Notes: generated from the sequence alone by a model not told the origin. A stretch of 64,000 nucleotides of DNA from Mesostigma viride (GCA_009746045.1 RPFO01000348.1:2501-66500); one strand, 5' to 3'; counted from the stretch's first letter, positions 49,511 through 59,710 are shown. Numbers and translations are program-made.

Positions 49511-52086
49511 GTGTCCCAATGTCCAGGAAAAGGCCTCAATTGAGGCCTTTTTTATATTGATAATTGCATATAGCAAAACAAACTTTATTCCAAATATGGG
49601 CACAGGCCATGCATTATTATGATTATTGTGGGGTTCCCAGCACTTAACATCAGTCATATAGGCCCAATACCTATTAAATTATGACCTCATAAAACAGGGT
49701 GTCGCTGCGGCGGCACCATAAGCACAACATGCCCCTGGACACATGCATGAAAAAGGCACTATAACTGAGTTCCCTATGCATTTAACGTGACTTGCGGGCC
49801 TTGCGAGGCTTGCCCGCCACGTGGTCAGCATAGCAGGCCCTGGCATGCTTGCCGGAGGGTGCACACACGTTCACACGGCGGGGGCCGGCCGCGGAGCACT
49901 GCACACAGTCAAACCCTGCCTTGAACTCACACTGGCTGCACCCACTTTGGCAGTCCAGTTTTTGGAGTGTGTGGCCATCGGGGTCCTCGCGGTCCAGCTC
50001 GAGAGTGGCCATAGTGGCCCTGGCCTCCCTCAAGCGCTCGTTATTCACCAGGTCCAGCCCTGCCTCCACGAGGTAGTCCCGGTACGACTTGGTGAAGCCG
50101 GGGACAAACTGGCGCATGGCAAAGAAGCCATTGGTGATCAGCATTGACAGAGACTCGCTAATCTCGCGTACAACTGGTGCCCTGGTACCCCAGATGTCGG
50201 ACATGGCGACCCCACCCTGGCGCAGGGCATTGTGGTGGTCAATCACCCCCATGTAGGTGCGATACAGCTCCGCCACCTTGGGCTGCGGGGTGGTGATGTT
50301 GTGCAGCACACCATCTGTGGTGGTCCAGTTCTTCACCTGGGGCTTCCCGGCCAGGGTGGTGGAGCAGGATGCCACCAAGAGCAGGGGCAGCTTGGACTGA
50401 TGGTCGCATGCAAACAGGTTCATGTCCGTGCCATCGGACAGCTCGGCCGTCGCTGTGTAGGCCACGTGGTCCCCGCGGTTCTTCAGCCCAGCGAAGAGGG
50501 CATCCTTGGGGAAGTTGCGGTGCCCAGTCTTCACGTTCAGCACGCCATACAGGCCGTGCTCCCTCAGCGCCACCGCCGTCTTCACGCTGCCGAACCACGA
50601 GTCAGCGATGACCACCCGGCCCGTGCCGAAGAGGTGCTTGACAAGGCGAAGCACCACGCCGGTGGAGTTGCCCCACTCTGCATTGTACTCCTTGTCCCTC
50701 ATGTGCTCCTTGCCCTCCTGCATCTCCATGCCCAGCAGCATCTTGGAGCAGCCATCTGCCACCGTCTTCAACTCACGGCCGATGGGCTTGGGCTTGCGGG
50801 CCACCACCATCAGCCCAGGCATACCCTTGCCCAGCCAGGTGATCATGGACTCGTCGCACACGACGACCGTGCCAGGGATAATGTGCTCCGCCAGGTGGGC
50901 ATTGACAGTGTCATACCACCTTCTCACGCCGGCAAAAAGGTCGTTCTCGGAGCCCACATCATGTGCAGGAAACGAAAAAGTCCAGGACAGCTTCTCGAAA
51001 AGGTGGCGGGGCATGAAGCGGCCGAAATTGTAGTTGACGACGTTGCTTTGCTCCCAGTAGGCGCGGAAGCCGCCGGCAGCAGGGTATGCCATCATGAGGC
51101 AGCGAATGCCGATGAATTGCCAAAAAACTGGCGGCGTCACTGTCCATTCGTCACCATACCCCTTCTCCCGGCCGGCGGCAGTCATCTTCGCACAAAATTC
51201 ATCGATTCCCGGCACCATGAAGCGCACATACGCTCCAGCACTGGAGGTGGCAGCGTTGGAAAAGCCGTTAAGCTGCGGCGTGCTGAACTTGTCATGGTAC
51301 GATACCAAGCGCTCATCCTGCCGGACAGTCGCTGGCGTGGTCGTCCATTGTGGTACGAAGACGGGGGGAGGGTCTGCGCGATTGTCCTTCGTGTGTAAGC
51401 GCGCCCACAGCTCGGGCGCGCGCGCGCGCTCATCGTCGGAACTGTCCTCATCTGGGTCGCTAAACCCCTCCTCCTCATCCTCAGGTTCCTCGTCCGGATC
51501 CTGAAATATAACTAGCGCCCCTTCGTTGGCGGCTGTCCCAACACCCCCCCCCTCGGTTGGCGTGGTCGCTGGCGCATTATATGGCAGCAGCAGCCGGGTG
51601 GCTATGACGTTCTCATCCCCATCTACGTCCCACCTCACCTTGACGGAACTGTCACTGATTACGTTAATCACAGTCCCGTGAATCTGTAAATCCACTGCCG
51701 ACACTCTGAGGCGTCGGGCTAGCTGCACGGACCATTTGTCTGCACGACGAGCCCCTGCCTCGTCGAAATTTCGAGCAAACGTCGACACACGGTTGTTTAT
51801 AGTGTACGACGCCATGGCCGCACATTCACGAAATTGCACGCTCTCGTTGCATGAAAACCACAAAAATAGGTACTTTTCCACCTCACATATCTTTCTGTAA
51901 CCGTCGACCCCTGTCGACCCCAATGGGTCGGGACGCTCAGCACATATACCAGATTCGCGCCACTGGGGCCGGATGACCCATAGGACCGGTCCTTCCCGCC
52001 AAAATGACCGTCCCCAGGTGGTCTTGGTGAAAAAGGCCTCAATTGAGCCAAAAAGCCTCAATTGAGGCCTCTGGACACTGAGACAC
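49511..52086 (-). mobile_element. PGBD-type DNA transposon with TA duplication
   Basis: 2,576 bp; ends GTGTC(C/T)CA(A/G)TGTCCAG in inverted orientation (16 of 18 positions match), flanked by TA at 49509-49510 and 52087-52088. Palindromes GGCCTCAATTGAGGCC lie just inside each end, with a second partial copy at the right end. It splits a gypsy protease; the protease frame would be continuous without it and one TA. Classic piggyBac elements use TTAA, so the TA target is notable. Confidence 0.88.
49782..51815 (-). CDS. PGBD (piggyBac-like) transposase
   Basis: Frame of 677 aa from the ATG at 51815 (M-A-S-Y-T); it extends open to 52061, but that start lies next to the terminal repeat. An N-terminal SH3/Tudor-like strand set (I-H-G-T-V-I-N-V, V-K-V-R-W-D-V-D-G) leads to an acidic linker and then the DDE_Tnp_1_7 fold: L-N-G-F, F-W-Q-F-I-G-I, W-Y-D-T-V-N, the first catalytic D in V-V-V-C-D-E-S-M, the second in V-I-A-D-S-W-F-G, the third in G-V-I-D-H-H-N. 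The C-terminus is a cysteine-rich domain (C-Q-S-G-C-S-Q-C ... C-V-Q-C-S-A ... C-A-P ... C-Y-A-D-H) and ends in a basic tail. It cuts and pastes the element. Unbroken, so possibly active. Confidence 0.88.
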   Translation of the reverse strand: MASYTINNRVSTFARNFDEAGARRADKWSVQLARRLRVSAVDLQIHGTVINVISDSSVKVRWDVDGDENVIATRLLLPYNAPATTPTEGGGVGTAANEGALVIFQDPDEEPEDEEEGFSDPDEDSSDDERARAPELWARLHTKDNRADPPPVFVPQWTTTPATVRQDERLVSYHDKFSTPQLNGFSNAATSSAGAYVRFMVPGIDEFCAKMTAAGREKGYGDEWTVTPPVFWQFIGIRCLMMAYPAAGGFRAYWEQSNVVNYNFGRFMPRHLFEKLSWTFSFPAHDVGSENDLFAGVRRWYDTVNAHLAEHIIPGTVVVCDESMITWLGKGMPGLMVVARKPKPIGRELKTVADGCSKMLLGMEMQEGKEHMRDKEYNAEWGNSTGVVLRLVKHLFGTGRVVIADSWFGSVKTAVALREHGLYGVLNVKTGHRNFPKDALFAGLKNRGDHVAYTATAELSDGTDMNLFACDHQSKLPLLLVASCSTTLAGKPQVKNWTTTDGVLHNITTPQPKVAELYRTYMGVIDHHNALRQGGVAMSDIWGTRAPVVREISESLSMLITNGFFAMRQFVPGFTKSYRDYLVEAGLDLVNNERLREARATMATLELDREDPDGHTLQKLDCQSGCSQCEFKAGFDCVQCSAAGPRRVNVCAPSGKHARACYADHVAGKPRKARKSR

Positions 52087-52088
52087 TA

Positions 52089-52482
52089 GAATGATATCCG
52101 CGGCCACTAGGGGTGCTACTGTCGCTTGAACCTGCAACGATCATCCCTGCACTGATAGTGGTAAATCCACGCGCCCAGGGGAAGGGCGCGTGCGACCGTC
52201 GGAGTAGCGCACCAAGATCTGATGCGTGTGAGGGGTTGGGAGTAAACCCAAGCGCTGGACTGGCACATCACTAATAAAAGTGACCGCCGCCCCACTATCT
52301 ACTAACACTCGGACGGACAGAACCTCGGACTCACGAATGAACGGGTCCGCGGCCGAACGAGTGACCGGTACCAAGCCAGAAAATAATAATAATGATCGAG
52401 GGTTGACATCACCAGAGGACTCACCGCTGACCGCGTTGTGATTACAGGGTAGACTAAACTCGCCCAACTCAGGTGAAATCAA
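52089..52482 (-). pseudogene. Gypsy protease, N-terminal piece (right part of split element)
   Basis: Contains the active site V-L-V-D-S-G-A-A-V-T-F-I-S and Y-S-D-G-R-T-R-P-S-P-G, then, after one in-frame TGA (52141-52143), V-A-A-D-I-I-L, where the PGBD-type element cuts in. Its continuation is at 49282-49508. Confidence 0.88.
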
Positions 52483-52570
52483 CTCTCGATCCCTCCTCCC
52501 GTAGGGGCAAGGGGACTGCGGAGGCAGCCTTAATTGGGCCCCGGCAGGAGACCTCCACTATCCTGCGGGC

Positions 52571-54177
52571 CTACTCTTCCCCCTCCTGCGTGTCCTCTCC
52601 CTCCTCCTCCTCCAAATCCGTAATACTGAAATGGATGGTGGGATCCGGCCGCGGCGCCGTCTGGGGTGTAACCCCCTGGGTGGGCGCCGGCGTATCCGAC
52701 TCCTGGAAGGACAGGGCCAGCTCGTTGAGGGCCTGAATGGTCTTCTGGAGTTGGCTCTGTGGCGCGCGCGGCTGCTGAAACCGTTGTGGCTGTTGGGATG
52801 CCTGCCGCAAGGTCTGGCTGCGGCCTGCTGCTGACGCGCGCCCCCGACCCCGTCCGAACTGAGGGCGTGGCCCAAAGGCAGGCGGAGGGGCAGGGCGGTT
52901 GAGGGGAACTCCTGTCAAGTCCGGACACTCGCGTTTCAGGTGACCCTCCTGATTGCAGTTGAAACACCGCAGGTGAGTCACATGAAGTTGGGTAACCATA
53001 ACCGAAGGAAGCTCTACACCCAAATCCTCTACCAGCTCCCATGAGTTGGTGTTGATAGCGTTGTTGGCAACCGCCTTTGGAGGGGCGATTGGGGGAATCG
53101 TGTGAGCGACCTGCATCAGGTAGTCCTTGATCTCCTGAAGATCGTAGTGCACCCACTTCTTCTGAGCAAAGAAGCGATGAACCTCGGCCTGAAGCTCTGG
53201 GCGTAGACCCTCAAAGAACCGCGCCTTGGTTTCCGCAGAGCCCAGATCCGGTACCCGCAACGCGCCCACGTCAAACTCTGCGGAATACTCCTGCAGGGTT
53301 TTAGTGCCCTGCTTGAGAGCAGCGAACTCTGCGCGATCCAGCTTATCCTGATTGGGAGAAATGTACCGCCGCCGAATCCTGGTGAACAGATCCTGGAGAT
53401 CCCTGATTGGGGCCTGAGCCAGTGTCTCGTCCCTCTCTAGCACCCTGCGTACCGTCTGATGAAGGGCTAATCTGAATGCTAATACCAGCTCTACTACCAT
53501 CCGTGGAGCAAGGACCTGCTTATTATATTCCTGCCATTATTATCCGCAAATAGCTGCTGACTGCAGTTTCCCATGCCTCAATCTGACTGGGAGTAGGCGT
53601 GGGTGGGAAGGCGGGAATATCCTTGAGGTTGGGAAGGGGCGGTGGCTTGCCTATGCAAGAATGCCCAGTCCCCGGGGACTCCGGGGGTACCGCCTGATTA
53701 GCGGTGGCATAACCACCCATATCTCCTACGCTGGCACGACGGTGAGCTACTGCAGCGGGATGATCGCTAGTGTCCCGGGTCCGCGAGCTCGTAGCTGGAA
53801 CGCTTAGGGAGCCGGTGACGTCAGAAAGGTGACCGGCCCCCGACGGGCCCAAAGGGCGCCCGAGGCGACTCTCGGCGGCCGCGACCTGCACTGGGTCCCG
53901 CCACCACGTCACTGAAGATGTGGTTGCCGGAGGAGCAGGAAGCTCCACTGACAGCAACGGGCGAACACCTGTCCCTGTCCCTGACCCTTGTGCCCCTACA
54001 CCTGCCGCGACCGCTGCTTGAGCCTATTCTACGGCTAACTGAGCGATAGCCGCGGCCATAGCCTGTTGTGCCGGGGACAGTACGGGTTCTAACCTACGTC
54101 GTGCCGTGCCCTGCTCGGGTGTCAGCTGAAAAGGAGCCTCATCATTGGTCTCCGAAAGCATTTCGTTGTCCCCCATC
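52571..54177 (-). pseudogene. Gypsy gag of the split element, broken
   Basis: Three pieces in order: 54177-54024 (M-G-D-N-E-M-L-S-E-T), 53957-53523 (P-P-L-P-N-L-K-D-I-P-A-F, W-E-T-A-V-S) and 53500-52571 (Y-I-S-P-N-Q-D-K-L-D-R-A-E-F, F-F-E-G-L-R-P-E-L-Q, zinc knuckle C-F-N-C-N-Q-E-G-H-L-K-R-E-C, Gln-rich tail). Stops at 54024 and 53523 interrupt it, and part of the capsid domain is lost between pieces two and three. The layout follows the intact Gag at 30237-32111. Confidence 0.85.
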
Positions 54178-54291
54178 GTATTACCGGTTGAAAATAATAT
54201 TAACAGCAATAAAGCCACCACCTGATTGGTGGTAAGATGGGCTGCGGATGCGATACCCTGAACTAGTCCTGTCTACCCCTACAACAATGTC

Positions 54292-54981
54292 CTAACTGTT
54301 GTTGGCTCCACCCCGGTCCGTGGAAGGGGCGGTGATGCAGAGGTTTTGAATAGAAATTACAATAGGAACGCCACTCTCCCGAACGGGAGTGGTGAGGGGA
54401 ACAAAACCACTTGCCTGAGGAGACGAGGCAGCAGTGGGGTGAAGTGCAGTACCACTAGCCCTGGGAAGAGGGGCGGAAGTGGCGGCAGGACAATCAGAAC
54501 CACCCGCCAAAGGAACAGCAGAGGTGGGGTAGATCACACTGGAGATGGTGGAAGATGAAGAGAGGGGTGGGGGTAGAGCCAACCGGTCGCCCTGAGTGGA
54601 GACCAAAGTATGCCTGCAAATGAAGGCGTCTGCACTACGTAAATCCGCGAATCCCTTGAACTTTGCCCCCTGGTATCCCTGAATGGACTCCTCACACTCT
54701 TCCCACGTATAGTATATCCCTACTGCGCGCCCCCTGGCCACTGCGTAGTACCTTTTTCTTGACCTGGTGGGTTGATTGCCCCTCACATGTAGCCCTAGCC
54801 CCTTACTGATTGTAGTGTTGCGTAGTAGGATATATTGCTCTGCTGCCTCTAGGCTCTGGAAATCCTGAGACAGGAATAGGTCTGGGTGTTCAGGAGCCTG
54901 ATTTTTGGCAAAGATAGCATCCCACGTGTAAAAGATACCCCGCCACCTACCTTCTGCTATAGCGTGATAGGGAGGTGGCAT
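54292..54981 (-). CDS. Protein with two viroplasmin/RNase H1-N-like modules
   Basis: Intact 229-aa frame. Residues 5-50 (Y-H-A-I-A-E-G-R-W-R-G-I-F-Y-T-W) and 78-121 (Y-Y-A-V-A-R-G-R-A-V-G-I-Y-Y-T-W-E-E-C, then G-Y-Q-G-A-K-F-K-G-F) each match the short fold shared by eukaryotic RNase H1 N-termini (RNA:DNA hybrid binding) and the caulimovirus viroplasmin domain. Module 2 is a good match; module 1 is weaker after the first strands. The rest is Ser/Pro/Ala-rich. No RNase H catalytic domain. It lies 114 bp before the gag ATG of the split gypsy element and after its PBS, on the same strand, so it may be an accessory gene of that element. It could equally be a captured host fragment. Confidence 0.65.
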   Translation of the reverse strand: MPPPYHAIAEGRWRGIFYTWDAIFAKNQAPEHPDLFLSQDFQSLEAAEQYILLRNTTISKGLGLHVRGNQPTRSRKRYYAVARGRAVGIYYTWEECEESIQGYQGAKFKGFADLRSADAFICRHTLVSTQGDRLALPPPLSSSSTISSVIYPTSAVPLAGGSDCPAATSAPLPRASGTALHPTAASSPQASGFVPLTTPVRESGVPIVISIQNLCITAPSTDRGGANNS

Positions 54982-55215
54982 GTTGCATTATTATTAAATG
55001 AAAAATGTTATTAAGTTAAGTGGGCTGAATGCCAATATGTTTTCAAGACCTTGGATCACTGATGAAATCAATAAGAAAAAGGGGGTTGAATCCCCTAAAT
55101 TATTATATGCTGGTTTTCCTTGAAATGCTATCCCCAGTTGGATAAGAAAATTTCGGCATTACGACGCCTAGGGCATCATGCAGCAAGCACTGCCGAAAAT
55201 TTTGAGCAGGGTAGC

Positions 55216-55290
55216 TAGTTATCATAAATAGTGACGGAACCTTTTTGCCACTTGGCAATCAGGTCCGTCACTTTTTATAATAACTAAAAC
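55216..55290. mobile_element. Short palindromic MITE derivative
   Basis: About 75 bp equal to one arm of the element at 55484-55696: ATAAATAGTGACGGAACC, then TTGCCACTTGGCAA, then GGTCCGTCAC. The arm is itself nearly palindromic. Confidence 0.7.
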
Positions 55291-55429
55291 GTCGTAGTGT
55301 GGGGGCCGATATCTATCGTACCGCTGATGCCTACTGCAGTACCGAATCTCGCCTTAACGATATTCCAACCGGGCATTTTTCCCTTCTGGCACTTTCGTTT
55401 GGCCTTCTGGTATCAATTCCTTCCGGTAT

Positions 55430-55476
55430 TCGGAAATACCCGTGTCACCACAGGGATTCGAACCCCCGACTTACGA
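55430..55476 (-). other. tRNA-like fragment with B box
   Basis: The minus strand reads CCTCGTAAGTCGGGG followed by GTTCGAATCCCTG, a B-box-like word with a T-arm-like fold, next to a MITE end. The spacing between the putative anticodon loop and T arm is too short for a working tRNA. Probably a tRNA or SINE relic. Confidence 0.3.
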
Positions 55477-55483
55477 GGTCTTA

Positions 55484-55696
55484 GTTATTATAAATAGTGA
55501 CGGAACCTTTTTGCCACTTGGCAATCAGGTCCGTCACTATTTATCCGGGGAAAACCACTCGCCGGTATCAATTCCGCGCCACGTTCACGTGAACTTAACG
55601 CGGAATAGATACCGGCGAGTGGTTTTCGCCGGATAAATAGTGACGGACCTGATTGCCAAGTGGCAAAAAGGTTCCGTCACTATTTATAATAACTTA
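55484..55696. mobile_element. Foldback MITE with ~100-bp arms
   Basis: The left arm TTATTATAAATAGTGACGG... to CACGTTCACGTGAAC in the middle is answered by the near-exact reverse complement ending CCGTCACTATTTATAATAA. Smaller palindromes sit within each arm. No ORF. Confidence 0.85.
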
Positions 55697-55699
55697 GCT

Positions 55700-56275
55700 G
55701 ACCGGAGCAGATCGCTCCACGGGATATGTCTAAAAAAAAATGCAGAAGGAAAAATGCCGGAAAGCAGTAAATAAGTGCACTTTGCTGGAACGCAATGAAA
55801 CCTAGGTGAGCGCAGGAAGCGAAAACTGATCTGGCTTGACTATACTAAATGCTACCGCTGATTACGGCGTGCACACGCATCTAAAAAGGGCAGCCTGGAA
55901 TGGCCACCCCCCTCGCAACAACACATGCATCGACACCAGAATGTCCCATTCGCGAAGGTACAAGTCACTGACCTCTGATCTAGGTAAAACGCCCCTACTA
56001 GTCCCGCCCCTATTCCCCGTTTACCTGCGTCCGGGGCTCCTGTGGCTGATTGCCTTGAGAAGCCGAGTCCATAGCCGGTGTTGGAGAAGGCGGTGTCGAA
56101 GCAGGAGGCGTCATTCCCTCGATTCTACGCCAGTGACCCCACCCCCCTATAGGCAACGGTATAGTAGAGGTTGGAGGACCCCTCTACCGTTATTTAATGC
56201 CGATGATGGTAGCTGCTACCTACGCCTGTAACCTCGCTCAGGCCTGACTGGCCTAGCAATGACTCAGGTTAGAAA
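55700..56275 (-). other. 5' leader of the split gypsy element
   Basis: Lies between the PBS and the accessory ORF/gag. The minus strand has a short frame (M-T-P-P-A-S-T-P-P-S) near 56116-56027 that ends soon after a CAG/GTAAAC. No other gene. Confidence 0.4.
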
Positions 56276-56287
56276 CCTCCGAGTCCA
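56276..56287 (-). other. Primer binding site of the split gypsy element
   Basis: The coding strand reads TGGACTCGGAGG after an LTR-like end (AAAAC), the same PBS as at 32551-32566. This marks the 5' side of the split gypsy element; its LTR should lie at 56288 and beyond, but I could not define its far end. Confidence 0.6.
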
Positions 56288-57054
56288 GTTTTACATCCGG
56301 CGGACTGCCGGCTGCGAAAGACCTACACCTGATCCACGACTGAATGCCGTGGACGATGGTCGGCTGTACTAATCAGAACTCGTATTCCTGGAACGGAATA
56401 CTCATACCAATATCACGTCGTTCTGCATCCGGATATTGACATGTAGCTTTTATCGACCAGAACCAGAATCCATGTTAAATTCTAGTCTGCGTGCGTTGCC
56501 CCCTCGGAAAGTAGTAGACGTGAGTCACTTTATGCCATTGCAATTAACCGAGAGAGAGTAGGTAAATAAAACACCAACACCTATATGCCCGCCGTCGTGC
56601 ATCGAGTTGGAAGACGTTGCACAACGTGAGCATGCATGATGCATAATAGATGATCTACCCACAACCGGCCCAACAATGATACTCACGATCGTGGTGGACT
56701 GTTTCGGAATAGCAGTGGGTTGAGACCCACTCTCCCGACTAGCTAGCCACGAATGATAAAACACTGGAATGTGTTGTAAACCTGAAAGCCACCGGACTAG
56801 CTACAAATGGGCGTACACTGGAAAATGCCCTAGACTATGGAAGGCTCAGCCCACCACGTGGCTTGGCCTAGCTAGCCGGCGCTACACCACAGCGCCGGGC
56901 CCTGACCTACACATAATGTGCGATTAAAAGCACCGTAGGTCAACCCCTTGGAAAAAGGGTGAGTAACTAGCTACACAAATCTGACGACAGTATATTGTTA
57001 CGGCCAATATGTCCACTACTAACGAACCCTAAATAAACAGGCTTGGAGTATAAC
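56288..57054. other. Probable 5' LTR of split gypsy element plus spacer
   Basis: Non-coding. Begins GTTTTACATCC next to the PBS, as the intact LTR begins GTTTAACACG. The CCCAACA at 56666-56672 could be the outer LTR edge, unproven. The remainder up to the next gypsy fragment shows nothing clear. Confidence 0.35.
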
Positions 57055-57960
57055 CAGGCTCGACGCGGTGTTGGACAAGCATGGCAAGTTGTTCAAGGAT
57101 CGGACTCCCCAGTTCCCGCCGGCTCGGTCGGTGCTCCACCGCATCAAGTTGCAAGAAGGCCAAGGCCCCACGGCGTCCCGGGCCAATGTATCGTATCAGG
57201 GACCAGTTGAGCTGCAGGAGCTCAAAAAGATCCTGATCTCTCTCCTTGAGGCGGGTCTGATTGAGCCCAGCAATAGCCCGTATTCAGGAGCCTGGGGTGC
57301 TCCTGGTGCCCAAGCCCAATGGGAAATGGCGTCGAGTGACAGACTACCGGAAGCTGAACGCCATTACTGTCAAATCCAAGTACCCGTTGCCACGCATTGA
57401 CGACATCTTCAACCGCGTGCAAGGTGCAACGTGCTTCACAGTCCTCGACTGCGCGGACGGGTTTTGGCAACTACGCATCGCCCCCGAGGACTGTCACAAG
57501 ACAGCCGTCGCGACGCCGTTCGGGCACTACCAATTCCGGGTGGCATGCAGCCATGGGCCTCTGCAACTCCCCAGCATCCTTTCAGATGCTGATGAACGAC
57601 CTGCTCCGCCCGGTTATGGGGACTGCTCACCTTCCGCAGGTCTCCAAGGACTTGCGTGACCCCAACAGGGGGACCAAACTGCTGTGGACCTATAAGCGAC
57701 AATGCGCCGTCGCGTACCTCGACAATATCCTGATCTATTCCAAGACTTTCGACGATCATCTTGAGGACGTGGACGCGGTGCTTCAGATCATGGAGGATGA
57801 GCACCTCTCGGCACGTCGCGCCAAGGTCCGCTCGGGCCGTAGTGTTCCCTTTCTGGGCCACACCCTGTCCCAACATGGAGTGGCCACGGACCCGGCCAAG
57901 ATTGCGGCGGTGCAGGAATGGCCGGTCCCCACCGATGTCAAAGGTGTTCGCAGTTTATAT
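57055..57960 (+). pseudogene. Gypsy RT fragment with mutated active site
   Basis: Plus-strand pol fragment: F-P-P-A-R-S-V-L-H-R-I, L-V-P-K-P-N-G-K-W-R, L-D-C-A-D-G-F-W-Q, G-L-C-N-S-P-A-S-F-Q and P-F-L-G-H-T-L, broken by frame changes near 57290 and 57545. The catalytic motif reads Y-L-D-N instead of Y-L-D-D. It stops at 57955 in the middle of the V-R-S-F-L-G block, where LINE-like sequence begins. Confidence 0.88.
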
Positions 57961-58773
57961 ATATCAGCGTGTGCGTCTTAGAAAGACGAAGCGATAGTAA
58001 CATTCACGGCCGAATTTGGTGCCCAAACGTGAAAGTTATGAGCAGCCTCCGCCGTCAGCCATGGCTACCTCGTGGCTCGTGGCTCGTGGCTCGTGGCTCG
58101 TGGATCGTGGATCTGCATCATCTTGGTAAACCTGCCCTGAACTATACACAGCAGCTAGTTGCTGGCCATTGAACCTCTTGGTCCCAGGTCCAAGTTTAAA
58201 CACTGCATTTCCTCCCTCTCTCTTGCTTGGACTGCTATGCAGAACAAGAATCTTGAGGTGGCAGACCATTGTCCAGGCCCACACGCCAGCCCCTGTGGGC
58301 AAGCCCCCCCCCCCCCCGGCCAGGAGGAAGGGGCGCTTTGCTGAGTAGAGTATAGTAAGGATTTTCTAGATGAGCTTAGAGGTAGCTTAGGTACAGTTTC
58401 GCGGCTTCGCTCACCCCCATATCCGGCATCAAACAAGGGATTACGTGCTACATGATCTCCCCACGGAGTCATGAGCACTATAATATAATTTTATTTTTAA
58501 GGGTGTGCTTTGCAGAGCAAATCGCACCTTGGCAGAAACAAACCAACTTTGCAGAGCTGCTTGAATACATGGTGGTGCAGGTGCACCTCAATTGTGCACC
58601 CCGAGTAGGTGGCAGTTTACAACCACCACCTGCAGATTGTCGCCTAGAATGTATTAAAAACCGGATGCCCCTCGATCTCAGGGATATGTGTTACATATCC
58701 TTCCCATGGAGGTATCAAGCAAGGAGACAACCAGCGCAGGCCAGAAATCGGGGGAATAGCGAGAGTATGTTCT
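57961..58773. other. Patchwork of LINE end fragments
   Basis: 57961-57993 is the reverse complement of the start of the element at 8815 (hairpin CGTCTT..AAGACG). 58445-58480 (GTGCTACATGATCTCCCCACGG) and 58683-58720 resemble that element's 3' end (10668-10700) on the plus strand. A start in inverted orientation plus a 3' end in direct orientation is what a 5'-inverted, truncated LINE copy would leave. A C14 run sits at 58304-58317. Confidence 0.45.
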
Positions 58774-59200
58774 AAATCACGGCTGCTAGACGTCGGGGCG
58801 GAGGTCCCATTTCGTGATCGCTTTAAACTGCTGGGGAGCATGCTTCCTGACACCGCCGCCGATGTGGACACCCGCATCGGCCTGGCCTAGCTGGGCTCGG
58901 CATCGTTCGCTGAAAACCTACTGGCACTCGAAGGTCCTCGGCGAGCACCGCAAGCGCATGCTCCTCAAGGTCCTGGTCCTCATGGTGCTCACGTATGGCG
59001 CCGAGGCATGGACGCTCACGGACACGCTGGCGGCCAAGCTAAACGGCACGGTAACCAGGATGCTCCGTCAGGCCCTGAATGTAGGGTTTTCCACGCATAG
59101 GTCTTTAGAATCTTTGTACCAGGGCATGCCTCGCATTTCGGACGAGATTAGACAGCGTAGGATAGCATTCGTAATCGATATAGTCGCGCTGGGGTCGTAG
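58774..59200 (+). pseudogene. LINE reverse transcriptase C-terminal fragment
   Basis: After a short out-of-frame piece with R-F-K-L-L-G-S-M-L and D-V-D-T-R-I (58800-58890), the frame reads A-R-H-R-S-L-K-T-Y-W, then L-L-K-V-L-V-L-M-V-L-T-Y-G-A-E-A-W-T-L, then T-R-M-L-R-Q-A-L-N and R-I-S-D-E-I-R-Q-R-R. This is the segment after the RT palm in jockey/CR1/RTE-like LINEs (L-Y-G-x-E-x-W). The 5' part and the palm are missing. Confidence 0.8.
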
Positions 59201-59710
59201 CCTTCTTCTCATCCATGCGCCCGGAGTCGAGTAAGATGTCGCGCCACTGAGGAGCCTGGCGGCCAGAGACCCCAGAACCCATACCTGTGAGGTAGAAAGG
59301 TTGGGTCAGGGTAAGAAACTGCTGGCCCTGGAGTTGAGTAACTCTAGAGCCCTAGGATCTGGCTCTAAGTTCCCCATGTCCGTCCGCACGCCTTCCGCTA
59401 GCGTCCGCTAAGCCGCCGGCTATAATCCGGCGGTCCGATGCGGTCGACCGGTCTAAGGGCGGCGCCAAGGGCCGGCGCCACCTAGGCCCCAGTCCGGGGC
59501 CTTATCCGGGTCGTCCAACATATCCGGTATGGACAGCTAGCTTGTCCCACGGTTACGGCTAACCGGATAGGCTTTGCTGGCTAAGACATAAACCAGTGGT
59601 TGGCCAGCTCCGACAGCAGTTCTCTGTGTTCACCTTATCCCAAGCTTACCGTGACTGACCGCCATAGCTTAGCCGGTCGGGGGCTTTAACTTGTATTCAT
59701 AAAAATCCCG
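59201..59710 (+). other. Leader of gag-like gene
   Basis: Non-coding, rich in short inverted repeats (CCGCCGGCTATAATCCGGCGG near 59411-59431, GGCGCCAAGGGCCGGCGCC near 59461-59479, GCTAGC.. CCGGAT words). Probably the 5' untranslated or repeat region of the element encoding the next ORF. Confidence 0.4.

Noticed and set aside
49782-52061. 759-aa start for the PGBD transposase
   Set aside because: The extra 82 residues extend to the edge of the terminal repeats; the ATG at 51815 begins a sensible domain.
55430-55476. tRNA gene with a CGT anticodon
   Set aside because: A possible anticodon loop and B box exist on the minus strand, but the spacing to the T arm is too short and the 5' half is replaced by a MITE.
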